Shown here: piece after piece, positions 28,709 to 38,198 of the stretch
Position numbering within the stretch: the stretch's first letter is position 1
Layout of the letters: each line of letters opens with the position of its first letter
Assembly: GCA_950096585.1 (NCBI GenBank)
Contig: CATNDK010000001.1
Location: forward strand, 1 to 64,000
Direction: 5' to 3'
Length of the DNA: 64,000 bases
Source of the DNA: Thalassococcus halodurans
GTDB lineage: Bacteria > Pseudomonadota > Alphaproteobacteria > Rhodobacterales > Rhodobacteraceae
Program-made: the position numbers and the translations under genes
The notes under the pieces: generated by a model
The model's input: only the letters and a program-made list of their open reading frames with translations
What the model was told of the DNA's origin: nothing
The model's database searches: none

Positions 28709-29709
28709 CAGCGCATAACCTCTAGAAACGAAAGCTGAGACCTGCGTGACACGATTGTATAAAGCGCCTCGAGCTGGGTCTGTGCCTGTTCGAGTTTCGT
28801 CGCCGCTTCGTATTGATCGATTTCGGTCAGCGCCAATTTGGCGGCTTCCAGATTTTGAACCTCAGCTTCTTGAACCTGCTGCATGCGATCGATGCGGCTT
28901 TCGACGTTCCCCACCTTTGCCATGGAATTGATCAGGTCGGATTCCGCGCCGTTCAGCGCGTCAGCCGTCCGCGAAAGAAGCTTGATCTGCTCTGAAGGCG
29001 CGAGGTTCAGAGAACTGTCGGTCGCGAAGGCCGACATAGCCATCGCCTTCAAGCCATCGCGGAACACATTGTCGTCGGCGCGAACAGATAGCCCGATGCG
29101 CTGCCCATTTCCCAAATCCAGTGGCGGGACATCCGTTTGGGACCCTAAATATCCCAGAGCAGAAAACCCGCCTGTGTCGCTGAACCAATCATCCAGACGC
29201 ATTTCGACTTCATCAGCGGTCGTTGCGCCCTGCAAAACCTGTGAAATCTCATTAAGCATGCCATTTTCGCCCGCCAAAGGCTGCCGGTCGGTTGCAACAC
29301 CCGAGAAAAGCGAACGGCCCGCGACCTGCGTGTTCAGGTTGGAAATGGTCAGACCAAAGGCAGCTCGTGCGCTTTCCGACAAAGCGTTTCTGTCCACAGT
29401 CGCCTGCGCAAATTCAACGTGCTGAAGGCTTGATTTCAGTTCGGACCACGCCGAATTGATTGAAGTCAGGCTTTGCTGGGCAGACGTCGCGCGTATACCC
29501 AGTTCACTCAGCGCGATACTGCGGCTCTCCCGATTTGAAAGATCTGCAGAAATTCGACCAAGGGATGTCAGATCACCTTTCAGGTTCTTTCCAGTATCCT
29601 CAGCAACCCCAGTTGTGACCTCGGCACCGCTTGTCAGAACGTCGGACTTCAGCTGCGCCTGCCAGCGTTTCATGACCAAAGTCTGGGATAAATCACCAAT
29701 AGAAATCAT
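28708..29709 (-). CDS. flgL: Flagellar hook-associated protein FlgL
   Basis: Flagellin-like N- and C-termini, 'GLTISNLNTQVAGRSLFSGVATDRQPL'; between flgK and flgI. Confidence 0.9.
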   Translation of the reverse strand: MISIGDLSQTLVMKRWQAQLKSDVLTSGAEVTTGVAEDTGKNLKGDLTSLGRISADLSNRESRSIALSELGIRATSAQQSLTSINSAWSELKSSLQHVEFAQATVDRNALSESARAAFGLTISNLNTQVAGRSLFSGVATDRQPLAGENGMLNEISQVLQGATTADEVEMRLDDWFSDTGGFSALGYLGSQTDVPPLDLGNGQRIGLSVRADDNVFRDGLKAMAMSAFATDSSLNLAPSEQIKLLSRTADALNGAESDLINSMAKVGNVESRIDRMQQVQEAEVQNLEAAKLALTEIDQYEAATKLEQAQTQLEALYTIVSRRSQLSFLEVMR

Positions 29710-29719
29710 TGTCCGTTCC

Positions 29720-31105
29720 TCACATTTCGAGAAGGCGCGTAATCAGGTCATCCAAGGTCTGGAGCACCTGAGCGTTGGCCGCATATGCCCGTTCCACCAG
29801 CATCAAATTTTGAAGCTCTTGATCCGTATCCACCCCTTCAGAAAGTTCGATTTCGCGAAGGGAAATATTTCTGTCGGTGGCTGCGGATTGCTGTGTTTCA
29901 AAGCGGACCCGAGCCGATACCGCACGATTTTCAAGATCCAGCACCATGTCGGACAAAGACCCCGAAACACTTTGTGGGCCGCTTGTTCCGTTGAGCGATG
30001 AAAGCATTGAATTCAGGACCGTGGGGTCGCCTACCTCACCGTTTGCAGGCGCATAGATGCCATCCCTGATGCGCCACACATCTTCTTCTGTGACGGCCGA
30101 ATTCAGCTGCAATCTACCCGCAAGTCCGGTTGAAGGGGGGGCAGTTACGTTGCCCATATCCGTGAAAAGGCCCGGTGCACCGGTTGCGATGGTGCCATCT
30201 GGACCGCCAACTTCAAACCGCAGGGCGAGCTCTTGAGCGGCGGCGTCCAGTGATTGCTGATATTCCGGAACGGTCTCATCTCTGAGAAGGAACTGCGCAG
30301 CGATTGCGCCACCTGCAAAGGGGCCGCTCTCCGTTAAAGACACGTTTCTTCCGTTCAACGTTAGACCCCCAAGCATGCCATTCGCTTGGGTCATGTGGGC
30401 TGCGATTGTCGGCGTTTCGTCGAAACCTACTACAGCGGCCTTATCACCCACCAGAATGGCACCACCCTCTGTGTAGACAGTGAGTTCGCCACGATCACGG
30501 GCAACTGTCCGGATCGGAACGAGTTCAGCAATCTCATCCAAGGCCTTTTGCCTTTGATCCATCAGGCCGGACACTTCGACGTCGCCATGTTTGGCCACCG
30601 AGATGCTGTGGTTCAGGTTTGCCACCTCTTCCAACTTGGCGTTGAGGAGCTCTACCTGAGAAGCAATTGTTGAATCCGCCTGACTGCGGATATCCTGCAG
30701 CTCAGCCTCTTTCGCATTAAACGCGGCTGTCAGATCGTTCGCCGCGTCGACAACAGCCTCGAGTCGCAAAGTTGCGGATGGATCGCTTGCGGCCAGGACA
30801 AGCGCGGAGTCAAAGGCGGCCAAAGAGCTGCTGATCGAACCAGCATCCTCGATCGTGCCGAAGACCTGTTCGATTTTCTGGGCGCCCTTTAGACCACCGG
30901 ATGCCAACCCCACTTCGGCGTCGGAGAGCCTACGGTCGGATAGCAGGACGGGGTTGGTGATCCGTTTGACCAACCCGTTGTCAAACTCCCGTTTGCTGTA
31001 GGCATCATTGCTTGCGTTCGCGACGTTAGACGCGATGACCTCTGCCGTGCGGACATTATAGGCCATGCCGCCCAGCGCATTGGACATGGCTGATGAAATG
31101 GTCAT
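29720..31105 (-). CDS. flgK: Flagellar hook-associated protein FlgK
   Basis: 'SSAMSNALGGMAYNVRTAEVIASNVANASNDAYSKRE', C-terminal 'LMLVERAYAANAQVLQTLDDLITRLLEM'. Confidence 0.94.
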   Translation of the reverse strand: MTISSAMSNALGGMAYNVRTAEVIASNVANASNDAYSKREFDNGLVKRITNPVLLSDRRLSDAEVGLASGGLKGAQKIEQVFGTIEDAGSISSSLAAFDSALVLAASDPSATLRLEAVVDAANDLTAAFNAKEAELQDIRSQADSTIASQVELLNAKLEEVANLNHSISVAKHGDVEVSGLMDQRQKALDEIAELVPIRTVARDRGELTVYTEGGAILVGDKAAVVGFDETPTIAAHMTQANGMLGGLTLNGRNVSLTESGPFAGGAIAAQFLLRDETVPEYQQSLDAAAQELALRFEVGGPDGTIATGAPGLFTDMGNVTAPPSTGLAGRLQLNSAVTEEDVWRIRDGIYAPANGEVGDPTVLNSMLSSLNGTSGPQSVSGSLSDMVLDLENRAVSARVRFETQQSAATDRNISLREIELSEGVDTDQELQNLMLVERAYAANAQVLQTLDDLITRLLEM

Positions 31106-31122
31106 CTCAGGCCCCCTTCAGA

Positions 31123-32424
31123 TCAGCGTTTGATATTCGTGGTTTCCTGAAGCATCTCATCCACCGTCTGAATGACTTTGGCGTTCGACGAATACGCCCG
31201 CTGGGTCTGGATCAGATTGGTGAGCTCGCTTGCAACATCAGTTGTGGACTCTTCCCGTGCATAGGAAACGATGTCACCCGTTGGGCCATCCGCCGCGTTC
31301 CACAGGAAGTAGCTGCCGCTTTCCGGTGAGGGGATGTAGACTTGGTTATCCAGCGCGATCAGCCCGTTGGGATTGGGCAGATCGACCAAAGGAACCTGGT
31401 AGATTGTGCGTGTGATACCGGTATCGAAATAGGCATGAACAAAGCCATTTTCGTCAATTTCCACAGAAGTCATGTTGCCCACTGGCGAGCCGTCTTTTGA
31501 GATATTCAGCGGTGCGAAACTGTCGGAAAGCTGGGTGATCCCATCGTTTTCACCAATGTTCCCGATTGAGACTTCGATCGGGCCACTAGCAACGTTGGCC
31601 ACGAAAGAGCCGGACGAGGGATCATACGCGCCGCCGGACAAGGTGTTGACTGACAACAGTGTACCACCGCTTGATCGGGAGTCATCGAACACCAGTTCGT
31701 ATTCGCCGATCAACGTTCCGCCTGTTGCACTATCAGTGATTTCCATACGCCAAGTGTTTGAAGCACCGGATGCGAGCAGGACTGGAGTGAAGTTGATATC
31801 GATCGTCTCGGAAACACCGAGGTTATCGTAATATTCAACCGACAAGTTCAGCGGATCGCCAGAAGCCGTTGAATACGTCTCTGTCGCAGGTAGATTCAGG
31901 CCCAAAGACACTCGTGTCGTTGGTTCACCTGAAAACTGGTTCACATTGATTTGGACTGGCTCGAGACCATCACTTGTGTCACGGGGAAAAACTGGAACCG
32001 TGCCATCGGTGCTTGCCGGCCAGCCAAGAAGAACCAAGCCTGTTTCCGTTACCAGATACCCATTGGCATCCGTCCGGAACGACCCTGTTGTAATAAGCTG
32101 CATCTGTGGTGCGCCATTTCCAGCTTCGATATCCGATGTCTCTGCAACAGGAAGAAAGCCGCGCCCGCGGACTGCCATGTCGGTCGCATTAGACGTACTG
32201 ACAAGCGAGCCACTTTGATCGACAACGCGCTGCGACGTCGCACGCACGCCACCAGCTGTATAGGTGCCGCCAGAATTCGACATAACCATCGAGTGAAAAT
32301 CTGTTTCCACCCGCTTGTATCCATAAGTTGCCGAGTTCGCGATGTTGTCGGAAATCGACGACAATTTACTCGCATTCGCCGTCAGGCCCGCGACACCTGC
32401 GTTCAGGGAGGAGGAGATGGTCAT
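31123..32424 (-). CDS. flgE: Flagellar hook protein FlgE
   Basis: 'SLNAGVAGLTANASKLSSISDNIANSATYGYKRVETDF', C-terminal 'LIQTQRAYSSNAKVIQTVDEMLQETTNIKR'. Confidence 0.95.
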   Translation of the reverse strand: MTISSSLNAGVAGLTANASKLSSISDNIANSATYGYKRVETDFHSMVMSNSGGTYTAGGVRATSQRVVDQSGSLVSTSNATDMAVRGRGFLPVAETSDIEAGNGAPQMQLITTGSFRTDANGYLVTETGLVLLGWPASTDGTVPVFPRDTSDGLEPVQINVNQFSGEPTTRVSLGLNLPATETYSTASGDPLNLSVEYYDNLGVSETIDINFTPVLLASGASNTWRMEITDSATGGTLIGEYELVFDDSRSSGGTLLSVNTLSGGAYDPSSGSFVANVASGPIEVSIGNIGENDGITQLSDSFAPLNISKDGSPVGNMTSVEIDENGFVHAYFDTGITRTIYQVPLVDLPNPNGLIALDNQVYIPSPESGSYFLWNAADGPTGDIVSYAREESTTDVASELTNLIQTQRAYSSNAKVIQTVDEMLQETTNIKR

Positions 32425-32477
32425 GGAACGCCTTTCTGCTGTTTCCGACTGTTCCTCTTACCCTTACGCACGCTGTC

Positions 32478-32492
32478 TTAACGTCAGCCTAA
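32478..32492. promoter_or_regulatory. CtrA-box-like site upstream of flgE
   Basis: TTAA-CGTCAGC-CTAA; one mismatch to TTAA-N7-TTAA; 54 bp upstream of flgE ATG. Confidence 0.45.
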
Positions 32493-32525
32493 TAGGAAAA
32501 ACTTTCCTTTTCCGCGGCGACAGCC

Positions 32526-33356
32526 CTATTTCAGAAGGACAAACTCCAACCGGTTGTTGCGGATGTTCATCGGGTTTTCCTGAACCGGATATCGATCGCC
32601 CAGCGCGGTCATCCGCGCGATGCGCGACTCGTTAAGTCCGGCGTGCAGAAGTTGGGTATAAAATGCCTTCGCGCGTGCCTGAGAGACGGACCATGTGGGA
32701 TCTTTGTCCAACACAACCGGAAAACTGGCCACACCTGCCTTCAATGCGATCTGCTGGTTTGTCAGTTCAGCAAACTCCGTCAAAGCACCGGACAGTTTTA
32801 CCAAAAGATCGCTCGGGGTCGTTCCGTCGAATAGTTCGGCCGTGGGAAGATCATTCAGCCTGATTGCGTAGCCCTCATCGGTGAAGCGCGCCGAAACGTG
32901 CGGCATCAAACTGTTGCCATCCAAGCTTTCGACAAGCGTTGCGCGCAGGATTTTATCCAGCTCTTCTTGCGTCTTAGGACCTGCACCGGAGAGGTGAAGT
33001 CTTTGATCTTCGATCAACTCGGATTGGAATTTCGACTGCTTTTGATCGGTTGCTCCGGTGCCGTTCTGCGGCAGGGTATCTTCGGCAAAAACCGAATCCC
33101 CCCTAAGGTCCTTTTCGCCGCCGCCAGAAACCCGGCTGATCGAAATATTCGGGCTGAAATAGTCAGCCAAACCTTTCCGCTGCTTTTCCGTCGTCGCATT
33201 CAACAGCCACATCAGCATGAAAAAGGCCATCATCGCGGTCACGAAATCCGCGTAGGCCACTTTCCACGCGCCCCCGTGGTGGCCATCGCCCGCGACAACC
33301 TTTTTGCGCTTGATAATAATCGGCGCAGATTCATTTCCAGATGCCATTGCATCCAC
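32526..33356 (-). CDS. motB: Flagellar motor stator protein MotB
   Basis: 'HHGGAWKVAYADFVTAMMAFFMLMWLLNATTEKQRKGLADYFSPN', OmpA-like C-terminus. Confidence 0.95.
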   Translation of the reverse strand: MDAMASGNESAPIIIKRKKVVAGDGHHGGAWKVAYADFVTAMMAFFMLMWLLNATTEKQRKGLADYFSPNISISRVSGGGEKDLRGDSVFAEDTLPQNGTGATDQKQSKFQSELIEDQRLHLSGAGPKTQEELDKILRATLVESLDGNSLMPHVSARFTDEGYAIRLNDLPTAELFDGTTPSDLLVKLSGALTEFAELTNQQIALKAGVASFPVVLDKDPTWSVSQARAKAFYTQLLHAGLNESRIARMTALGDRYPVQENPMNIRNNRLEFVLLK

Positions 33357-33395
33357 TCCCGTTACTCACCCGGGAGCAGATTATTTGGCGAGACT

Positions 33396-33410
33396 CTAAC
33401 CAAGGGTTAA
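33396..33410. promoter_or_regulatory. CtrA-box-like site upstream of motB
   Basis: CTAA-CCAAGGG-TTAA; one mismatch to TTAA-N7-TTAA; 40 bp upstream of motB ATG. Confidence 0.45.
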
Positions 33411-33443
33411 GTCTTTAATTTAAGGGAAATTTTCGGGTCTTCG

Positions 33444-33848
33444 CTACTTCGTGGATTTCAGAAAGGCGTAGATGTCTCTGGCGCTATGGTTTTGACGGTA
33501 TGCCATCCGCGCGCGCGCTGTATCGTCCTTGAGCCACTTCTTCAGGAACGTCGTAGGATTCTTCAGGTATGCCTCAAGCGTTTCGGGCGTCCACACCAGA
33601 CCTTGTTGGCCTGCCTGACGCAACGAGGGGCTATAATTGAAACCTTTGTTGCTGCCTGCGGTGCGACCGGCAATCCCGTACAGGTTAGGCCCAACTTTAG
33701 CCCCCTGAAACAAGGCCCGACCATCCGGTGCTTTGACCATATGACATGCCGCACAATCAGAAAACGCTGCGCGACCACGATCAGCATCCTGCGCATTCGC
33801 TAAAACAGGAAGGAAAAACATAAGCGCAATGAGAGCTTTGAGTGTCAT
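33444..33848 (-). CDS. Class I c-type cytochrome (cytochrome c2-like)
   Basis: Signal peptide MTLKALIALMFFLPVLANA; CxxCH 'CAACH'; distal 'KWLKDDTARARMAYRQ'. Confidence 0.85.
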   Translation of the reverse strand: MTLKALIALMFFLPVLANAQDADRGRAAFSDCAACHMVKAPDGRALFQGAKVGPNLYGIAGRTAGSNKGFNYSPSLRQAGQQGLVWTPETLEAYLKNPTTFLKKWLKDDTARARMAYRQNHSARDIYAFLKSTK

Positions 33849-34015
33849 AATGGCGTCCGTAGTCGGTAACTGACTACCTATGTGATTTTCTGAAAATGCA
33901 CAGGTCGAATCTAAAAAATTAAAGGTGTTCGATGAACTTGTGCCACAAAACACCCGGAAATGACACTGTATGCGGGCCTACGCGTGTTTCCCAATCGCCT
34001 AAGGCACAAATCTGA

Positions 34016-34609
34016 TTAGCGTTGGCGCTTTAGATACACGTAGTAGGCACCTTCGCCCCCGTGGCGGATATGTGCGGGCGTCACCTGCAGCACGACCTGT
34101 GCCAAAGGCGGTAGCTTTAGCCAGAGCGGAACCTGCGTTTTCAAAACACCCCGTCGGCGTGGCATCGGATCGTACGGGTCTTCGCGGCTGCCTTTACCGG
34201 TGATCACCAGAACCAGTCGAAGACCCCGTGAGAAGGATGTCATGACAAAACGGTTGAGCGCGGGATGCGCCTGATCAAGCGTCATTCCATGAAGGTCGAT
34301 CCGCCCCTCGGGCACCAGCTTACCGCGCTTCATTTTGCCAAAGGCCTTGGCGTCCATCGACACCGGATCCTTTGCCAATCTTTTATGAGTGGTTTCCGGC
34401 GCTTTGATAGCTTCGGGAAGCCGCGTCGCCGACTGACCTAGTCGGAAACTTTTGAAGGGTGTGGGCTTTGGTTTGGATGCAGGCTTCTTGGCAGGAGCTT
34501 CTTCGCCGGATATCGGCGCAAAGTAATCCCGCCTATCGAGTTTTTCAGTCGTTTTGGCGACCCTCGACCATAGATCGGCGTCTTCCTGATCCAGCTTGCG
34601 GCGTTTCAC
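34016..34609 (-). CDS. Smr domain-containing protein
   Basis: 'GRIDLHGMTLDQAHPALNRFV', 'LVITGKGSRE' Smr signature. Confidence 0.93.
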   Translation of the reverse strand: MKRRKLDQEDADLWSRVAKTTEKLDRRDYFAPISGEEAPAKKPASKPKPTPFKSFRLGQSATRLPEAIKAPETTHKRLAKDPVSMDAKAFGKMKRGKLVPEGRIDLHGMTLDQAHPALNRFVMTSFSRGLRLVLVITGKGSREDPYDPMPRRRGVLKTQVPLWLKLPPLAQVVLQVTPAHIRHGGEGAYYVYLKRQR

Positions 34610-35670
34610 TGGGAAACATCCGGCAACATCGCGTAGGCCCGCTGGATTGGCAGAAACACCACCATCCGGCCCGGATCCTTCAGCTTACCCGCCGCTTTTC
34701 CCGCTTTGTCGCCAGTGCCCATGAAAATATCAGCACGCTGAGCGCCCTTAATGGCCGAACCGGTGTCTTGCGCGATCATGAGCCTGCGCATCGGGGACTC
34801 ACCATCCTTTTCGACCCAAACAGGGGCCCCAAGCGGTGTGTACCGTTTGTCGACCGCAATCGAGCGCAGCGTGGTGATAGACCGGTTCATAGCACCCAGA
34901 GGGCCTTTGTCGGCGGGCACTTCGCTTACTTCGCGAAAGAACACGTAAGACGGGTTGTGGTACAAAAGTTCGGTCCCGTCCGCAGGATTGCGCCGCACCC
35001 AGTTCTTGATGACGTCGGCAGACACCTGATGCGATTTGTACGTACCACGACGGATCAGTTCGACCCCAATGGACCGGTACTCATGACCATTGGCGCCACC
35101 ATATCCGACGCGGATTGTGCGCCCGTCGGGAAAGCGCACACGGCCTGACCCCTGAACTTGCAAAAAGAACAGCTCGACCGGATCATCAACCCAGGCGATC
35201 TCAAGCCCGCGGCCATCCATAACGCCAGATGTCAGAATATCCCTGCGCGAATACCACGGTTGGTTTCGGCGCGCTTCCGGAGGCATTTTATAGATCGGAT
35301 ACTGATACGGCCCGCCGCGCGTGGGCGCGCCTGTCAGCTCTGGTTCGAAATAGCCGGTGAAAAGTGGCTCCTGATCCGGGATCGTGATCATCACAGGCCG
35401 GAAAAACAGTTCAAAGAACTCTTTCGCCGAAGCGGGGTTCTGATCTTTCGCCGCCGCACACAGATTTCGCCAGTCAGGATCGTCAAAATCGCTGCACGTG
35501 TTCAGAAACACCTCAAGAGCGGCGCTATGGTCATCCTGATCCCAGCCGTCGAGGTCATCGAACGACAGGATCGAGTAGACGATGTCTTCGCCATCGTCCC
35601 CCTGAGCACTGGCTTGTGTCCCTACCAAAGCGAGCCCCGCTAATATGACCGCAGCGATCCTTTGGATCAT
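34606..35670 (-). CDS. mltA: Murein transglycosylase A (MltA)
   Basis: 'FTGYFEPELTGAPTRGGPYQYPIY', 'FFLQVQGSGRVRFPDGRTIRVGYGGANGH', 'IAQDTGSAIKGAQRADIFMGTG'. Confidence 0.96.
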   Translation of the reverse strand: MIQRIAAVILAGLALVGTQASAQGDDGEDIVYSILSFDDLDGWDQDDHSAALEVFLNTCSDFDDPDWRNLCAAAKDQNPASAKEFFELFFRPVMITIPDQEPLFTGYFEPELTGAPTRGGPYQYPIYKMPPEARRNQPWYSRRDILTSGVMDGRGLEIAWVDDPVELFFLQVQGSGRVRFPDGRTIRVGYGGANGHEYRSIGVELIRRGTYKSHQVSADVIKNWVRRNPADGTELLYHNPSYVFFREVSEVPADKGPLGAMNRSITTLRSIAVDKRYTPLGAPVWVEKDGESPMRRLMIAQDTGSAIKGAQRADIFMGTGDKAGKAAGKLKDPGRMVVFLPIQRAYAMLPDVSQ

Positions 35671-36329
35671 TCGCCCGTTGCGACAAGCTGCCAGTTCGGA
35701 TCGTCGCTGCCCATGTTGCGTGCGAACGTCCAGACGTCGCGCTGACGCTTAACTTCGGTCGGGCCGCCCTCAACGATCTCGCCCTCAGCGTTGCGCACTG
35801 CGAAGGTCAGTTCGCCAAAGAAACGAACGGTCAGTTCCGCCAGACCTGTTGCAGCGTCGAACGTCGCTTCGGTTAGCTTGGTTTCGCGCACGCCGATAAA
35901 CTCTGCCTCGATTGTCAGGCCCTGTTCTTCACGGGACTTGATCACTTCTTCGAAGCTTTCAAAAACATCCGCGTCCAGATAGGGGCGCAAATCTTCGATC
36001 TGGCCATTTTCGAAACCCATCAGGATCATTTCATAAGCACCACGGGCGCCGCCCAAGAACTCCGAAACCGAAAAGGCGGGCTCGACCCGCTTCATCTGCT
36101 CCAAAGCTTTGGCGCTTTCGCTGCCTTCTTCAACGTGATCGGTAATATCCCGATCCGGACCGCCATCGATCACTTCGAAATTGCGACGATCTTTGCGGGG
36201 AGCCGCATCAAGAGGGGCAGGGGGCTTTTCAAAGCCCTCACGTGTCCCCAGAACATTCTTCAGGCGAATGATCAGGAACACAGCGATAGCTGCAAGTACG
36301 AGCAGCTGTAAAATAGGCAAATTCATCAA
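35667..36329 (-). CDS. Tim44/TimA family putative adaptor protein
   Basis: N-terminal TM; Tim44-like domain 'FSVSEFLGGARGAYEMILMGFENGQIEDLRPYLDADVFESFEEVI'. Confidence 0.92.
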   Translation of the reverse strand: MMNLPILQLLVLAAIAVFLIIRLKNVLGTREGFEKPPAPLDAAPRKDRRNFEVIDGGPDRDITDHVEEGSESAKALEQMKRVEPAFSVSEFLGGARGAYEMILMGFENGQIEDLRPYLDADVFESFEEVIKSREEQGLTIEAEFIGVRETKLTEATFDAATGLAELTVRFFGELTFAVRNAEGEIVEGGPTEVKRQRDVWTFARNMGSDDPNWQLVATGE

Positions 36330-36428
36330 GACCTCATGCTGGGTTCTTTGAATGGACGTGTTGAAACCTTATGTAGGGAGTGCACGCGTAGCTGTCCACC
36401 GTACGCGACGACTTAGGAGATCAGATTA

Positions 36429-36947
36429 ATGTGGCTCTTTTTGGCATTTCTGGCCATTCCAATCATCGAGATTGCCCTTTTCATTCAGGTTGGCGGCCTA
36501 ATTGGCCTTTTCCCGACGTTGGCGATCGTGGTGATTACCGCGATTTTGGGCACGTGGCTGGTTAGATCACAAGGGTCCCAAGCGCTACGAAATCTGCAGT
36601 CGTCATTCTCTGAACTTCGCGACCCGACCGAACCTTTGGCGCACGGTGCGATGATCTTGATCGCCGGTGCGCTGCTGCTAACCCCCGGCTTTTTCACCGA
36701 CGCGGTTGGTTTCGCACTTCTGGCACCGCCGGTACGCATCGCGGTTCTGCGCTGGGCACGAAAAAACATCAAAGTGACCCAATTTTCTATGGGTCAGTCC
36801 GCCAGCTATTCGCACAGCAGCCACAAACAACATGATCCGCGCACTAACGCCGGTCGCGGGCAGGGGGAAATCATCGAAGGCGACTACGAAGAAATTTCAA
36901 AAACACCCAAACCCACCCATCCGGGTTCGGGCTGGACTAAGCATTGA
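36429..36947 (+). CDS. fxsA: FxsA family membrane protein
   Basis: 'MWLFLAFLAIPIIEIALFIQVGGLIGLFPTLAIVVITAILGTWLVRSQG'. Confidence 0.93.
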   Translation: MWLFLAFLAIPIIEIALFIQVGGLIGLFPTLAIVVITAILGTWLVRSQGSQALRNLQSSFSELRDPTEPLAHGAMILIAGALLLTPGFFTDAVGFALLAPPVRIAVLRWARKNIKVTQFSMGQSASYSHSSHKQHDPRTNAGRGQGEIIEGDYEEISKTPKPTHPGSGWTKH

Positions 36948-37003
36948 GGATACCGCGCGTCACTGATAAGCGGTAACAAAAGCCATTTAAGGGAGTTGAT
37001 CGC

Positions 37004-37504
37004 ATGGGTGATGCGAATACGAACGGTGCACCGGAAGCAGCACCTCAGGTTAAAATGAACGTACTGGCCCAATTCATTCGGGACATGTCGTTTGAAAACA
37101 TCCTCGCGCAAAAAGGTGCGCAGGGTGACACGCAGCCGGACGTTCAGGTTCAGGTAAATCTGGATGCGCGCAAACGCGCGCCGGAAAACCAGTACGAAGT
37201 CGTCATGAAGCTTAAGATCGACAGCAAGGCCAAGGAAACCGGCGATCAGCTGTTCCTGCTTGAGATCGAATACGCAGGCGTCTTCGTCGTTGAAAACGTA
37301 CCCGAGGAACAGATCCATCCGTTCCTTCTGATCGAATGCCCGCGCATGCTGTTCCCGTTTGTGCGCCGCATCGTTGCCGACGTCACACGTGACGGTGGCT
37401 TCCCGCCGCTGAACCTTGAAACGATTGATTTCCTTGCACTTTACCGTGCGGAACTTCAGCGTCGCGCAGCCGCATCTCAGGCCGAGCCCCAGGGCACAGC
37501 CTAA
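37004..37504 (+). CDS. secB: Protein-export chaperone SecB
   Basis: 'NVLAQFIRDMSFENILAQKG', 'YAGVFVVENVPEEQIHPFLLIECPRMLFPFVRRIVADVTRDGGFPPL'. Confidence 0.98.
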   Translation: MGDANTNGAPEAAPQVKMNVLAQFIRDMSFENILAQKGAQGDTQPDVQVQVNLDARKRAPENQYEVVMKLKIDSKAKETGDQLFLLEIEYAGVFVVENVPEEQIHPFLLIECPRMLFPFVRRIVADVTRDGGFPPLNLETIDFLALYRAELQRRAAASQAEPQGTA

Positions 37505-37508
37505 GATA

Positions 37509-38198
37509 TCAGCCCTTATTCCAAAGGGCGTTATCCCCGAGTTTTTTGACAAAGGCGGCATGTGCCGCCTTTTCGTTTTCTGTGATCCGCGAAGGCAAAG
37601 GTGTTGGGCGTCGGGTCGGACGCCAATCGGTGTCCACTGATGCGCCAGCCGTCTTTTCCTTTGAAACGGAAAGCGCAAAATCGGGCTGCTTGCCGCCGAT
37701 CAGCTCAAGATACACCTCGGCCAGAATTTCAGAGTCGAGCAAAGCGCCGTGCAATGTCCGCGATGAGTTGTCGATGTTAAAACGGCGACACAAGGCATCG
37801 AGCGACGCAGGCGACCCCGGGAAACGTTTGCGCGCGATGGCCAGCGTATCCAGCGCCTGTTCCCAAGGCAGCTGGCGCTTGTTCAGCCACTTCAGCTCGG
37901 CGTTCAGGAATTTCATGTCGAAGCTGGCGTTGTGGATGATCATTTTGGAATCCCCAACGAATTCCAGAAATGCGTCCGCAATTTGAGCGAAGACAGGTTT
38001 ATCACGCAGAAAATCGTCGCCCAGTCCGTGAACTTCAAACGCTTCCTGCGGCATCGACCGTTCTGGGTTGATGTATTGGTGATATGTGTTGCCCGTGGCC
38101 ACATGGTTCCACAGCTCGACAGCACCGATTTCTACGATCCGATCGCCGGACTCGGGGTCAAAGCCTGTGGTTTCGGTATCAAGAACGATTTCACGCAT
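37509..38198 (-). CDS. dnaQ: DNA polymerase III subunit epsilon
   Basis: 'MREIVLDTETTGFDPESGDRIVEIGAVEL' exonuclease motif I, 'ALLDSEILAEVYLEL'. Confidence 0.96.
   Translation of the reverse strand: MREIVLDTETTGFDPESGDRIVEIGAVELWNHVATGNTYHQYINPERSMPQEAFEVHGLGDDFLRDKPVFAQIADAFLEFVGDSKMIIHNASFDMKFLNAELKWLNKRQLPWEQALDTLAIARKRFPGSPASLDALCRRFNIDNSSRTLHGALLDSEILAEVYLELIGGKQPDFALSVSKEKTAGASVDTDWRPTRRPTPLPSRITENEKAAHAAFVKKLGDNALWNKG
37551..37572 (+). terminator. Probable secB terminator embedded in the dnaQ 3' coding region
   Basis: 10-bp perfect stem AAAGGCGGCA-TG-TGCCGCCTTT followed by TCGTTTTC on plus; ~50 nt 3' of secB stop. Confidence 0.5.
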
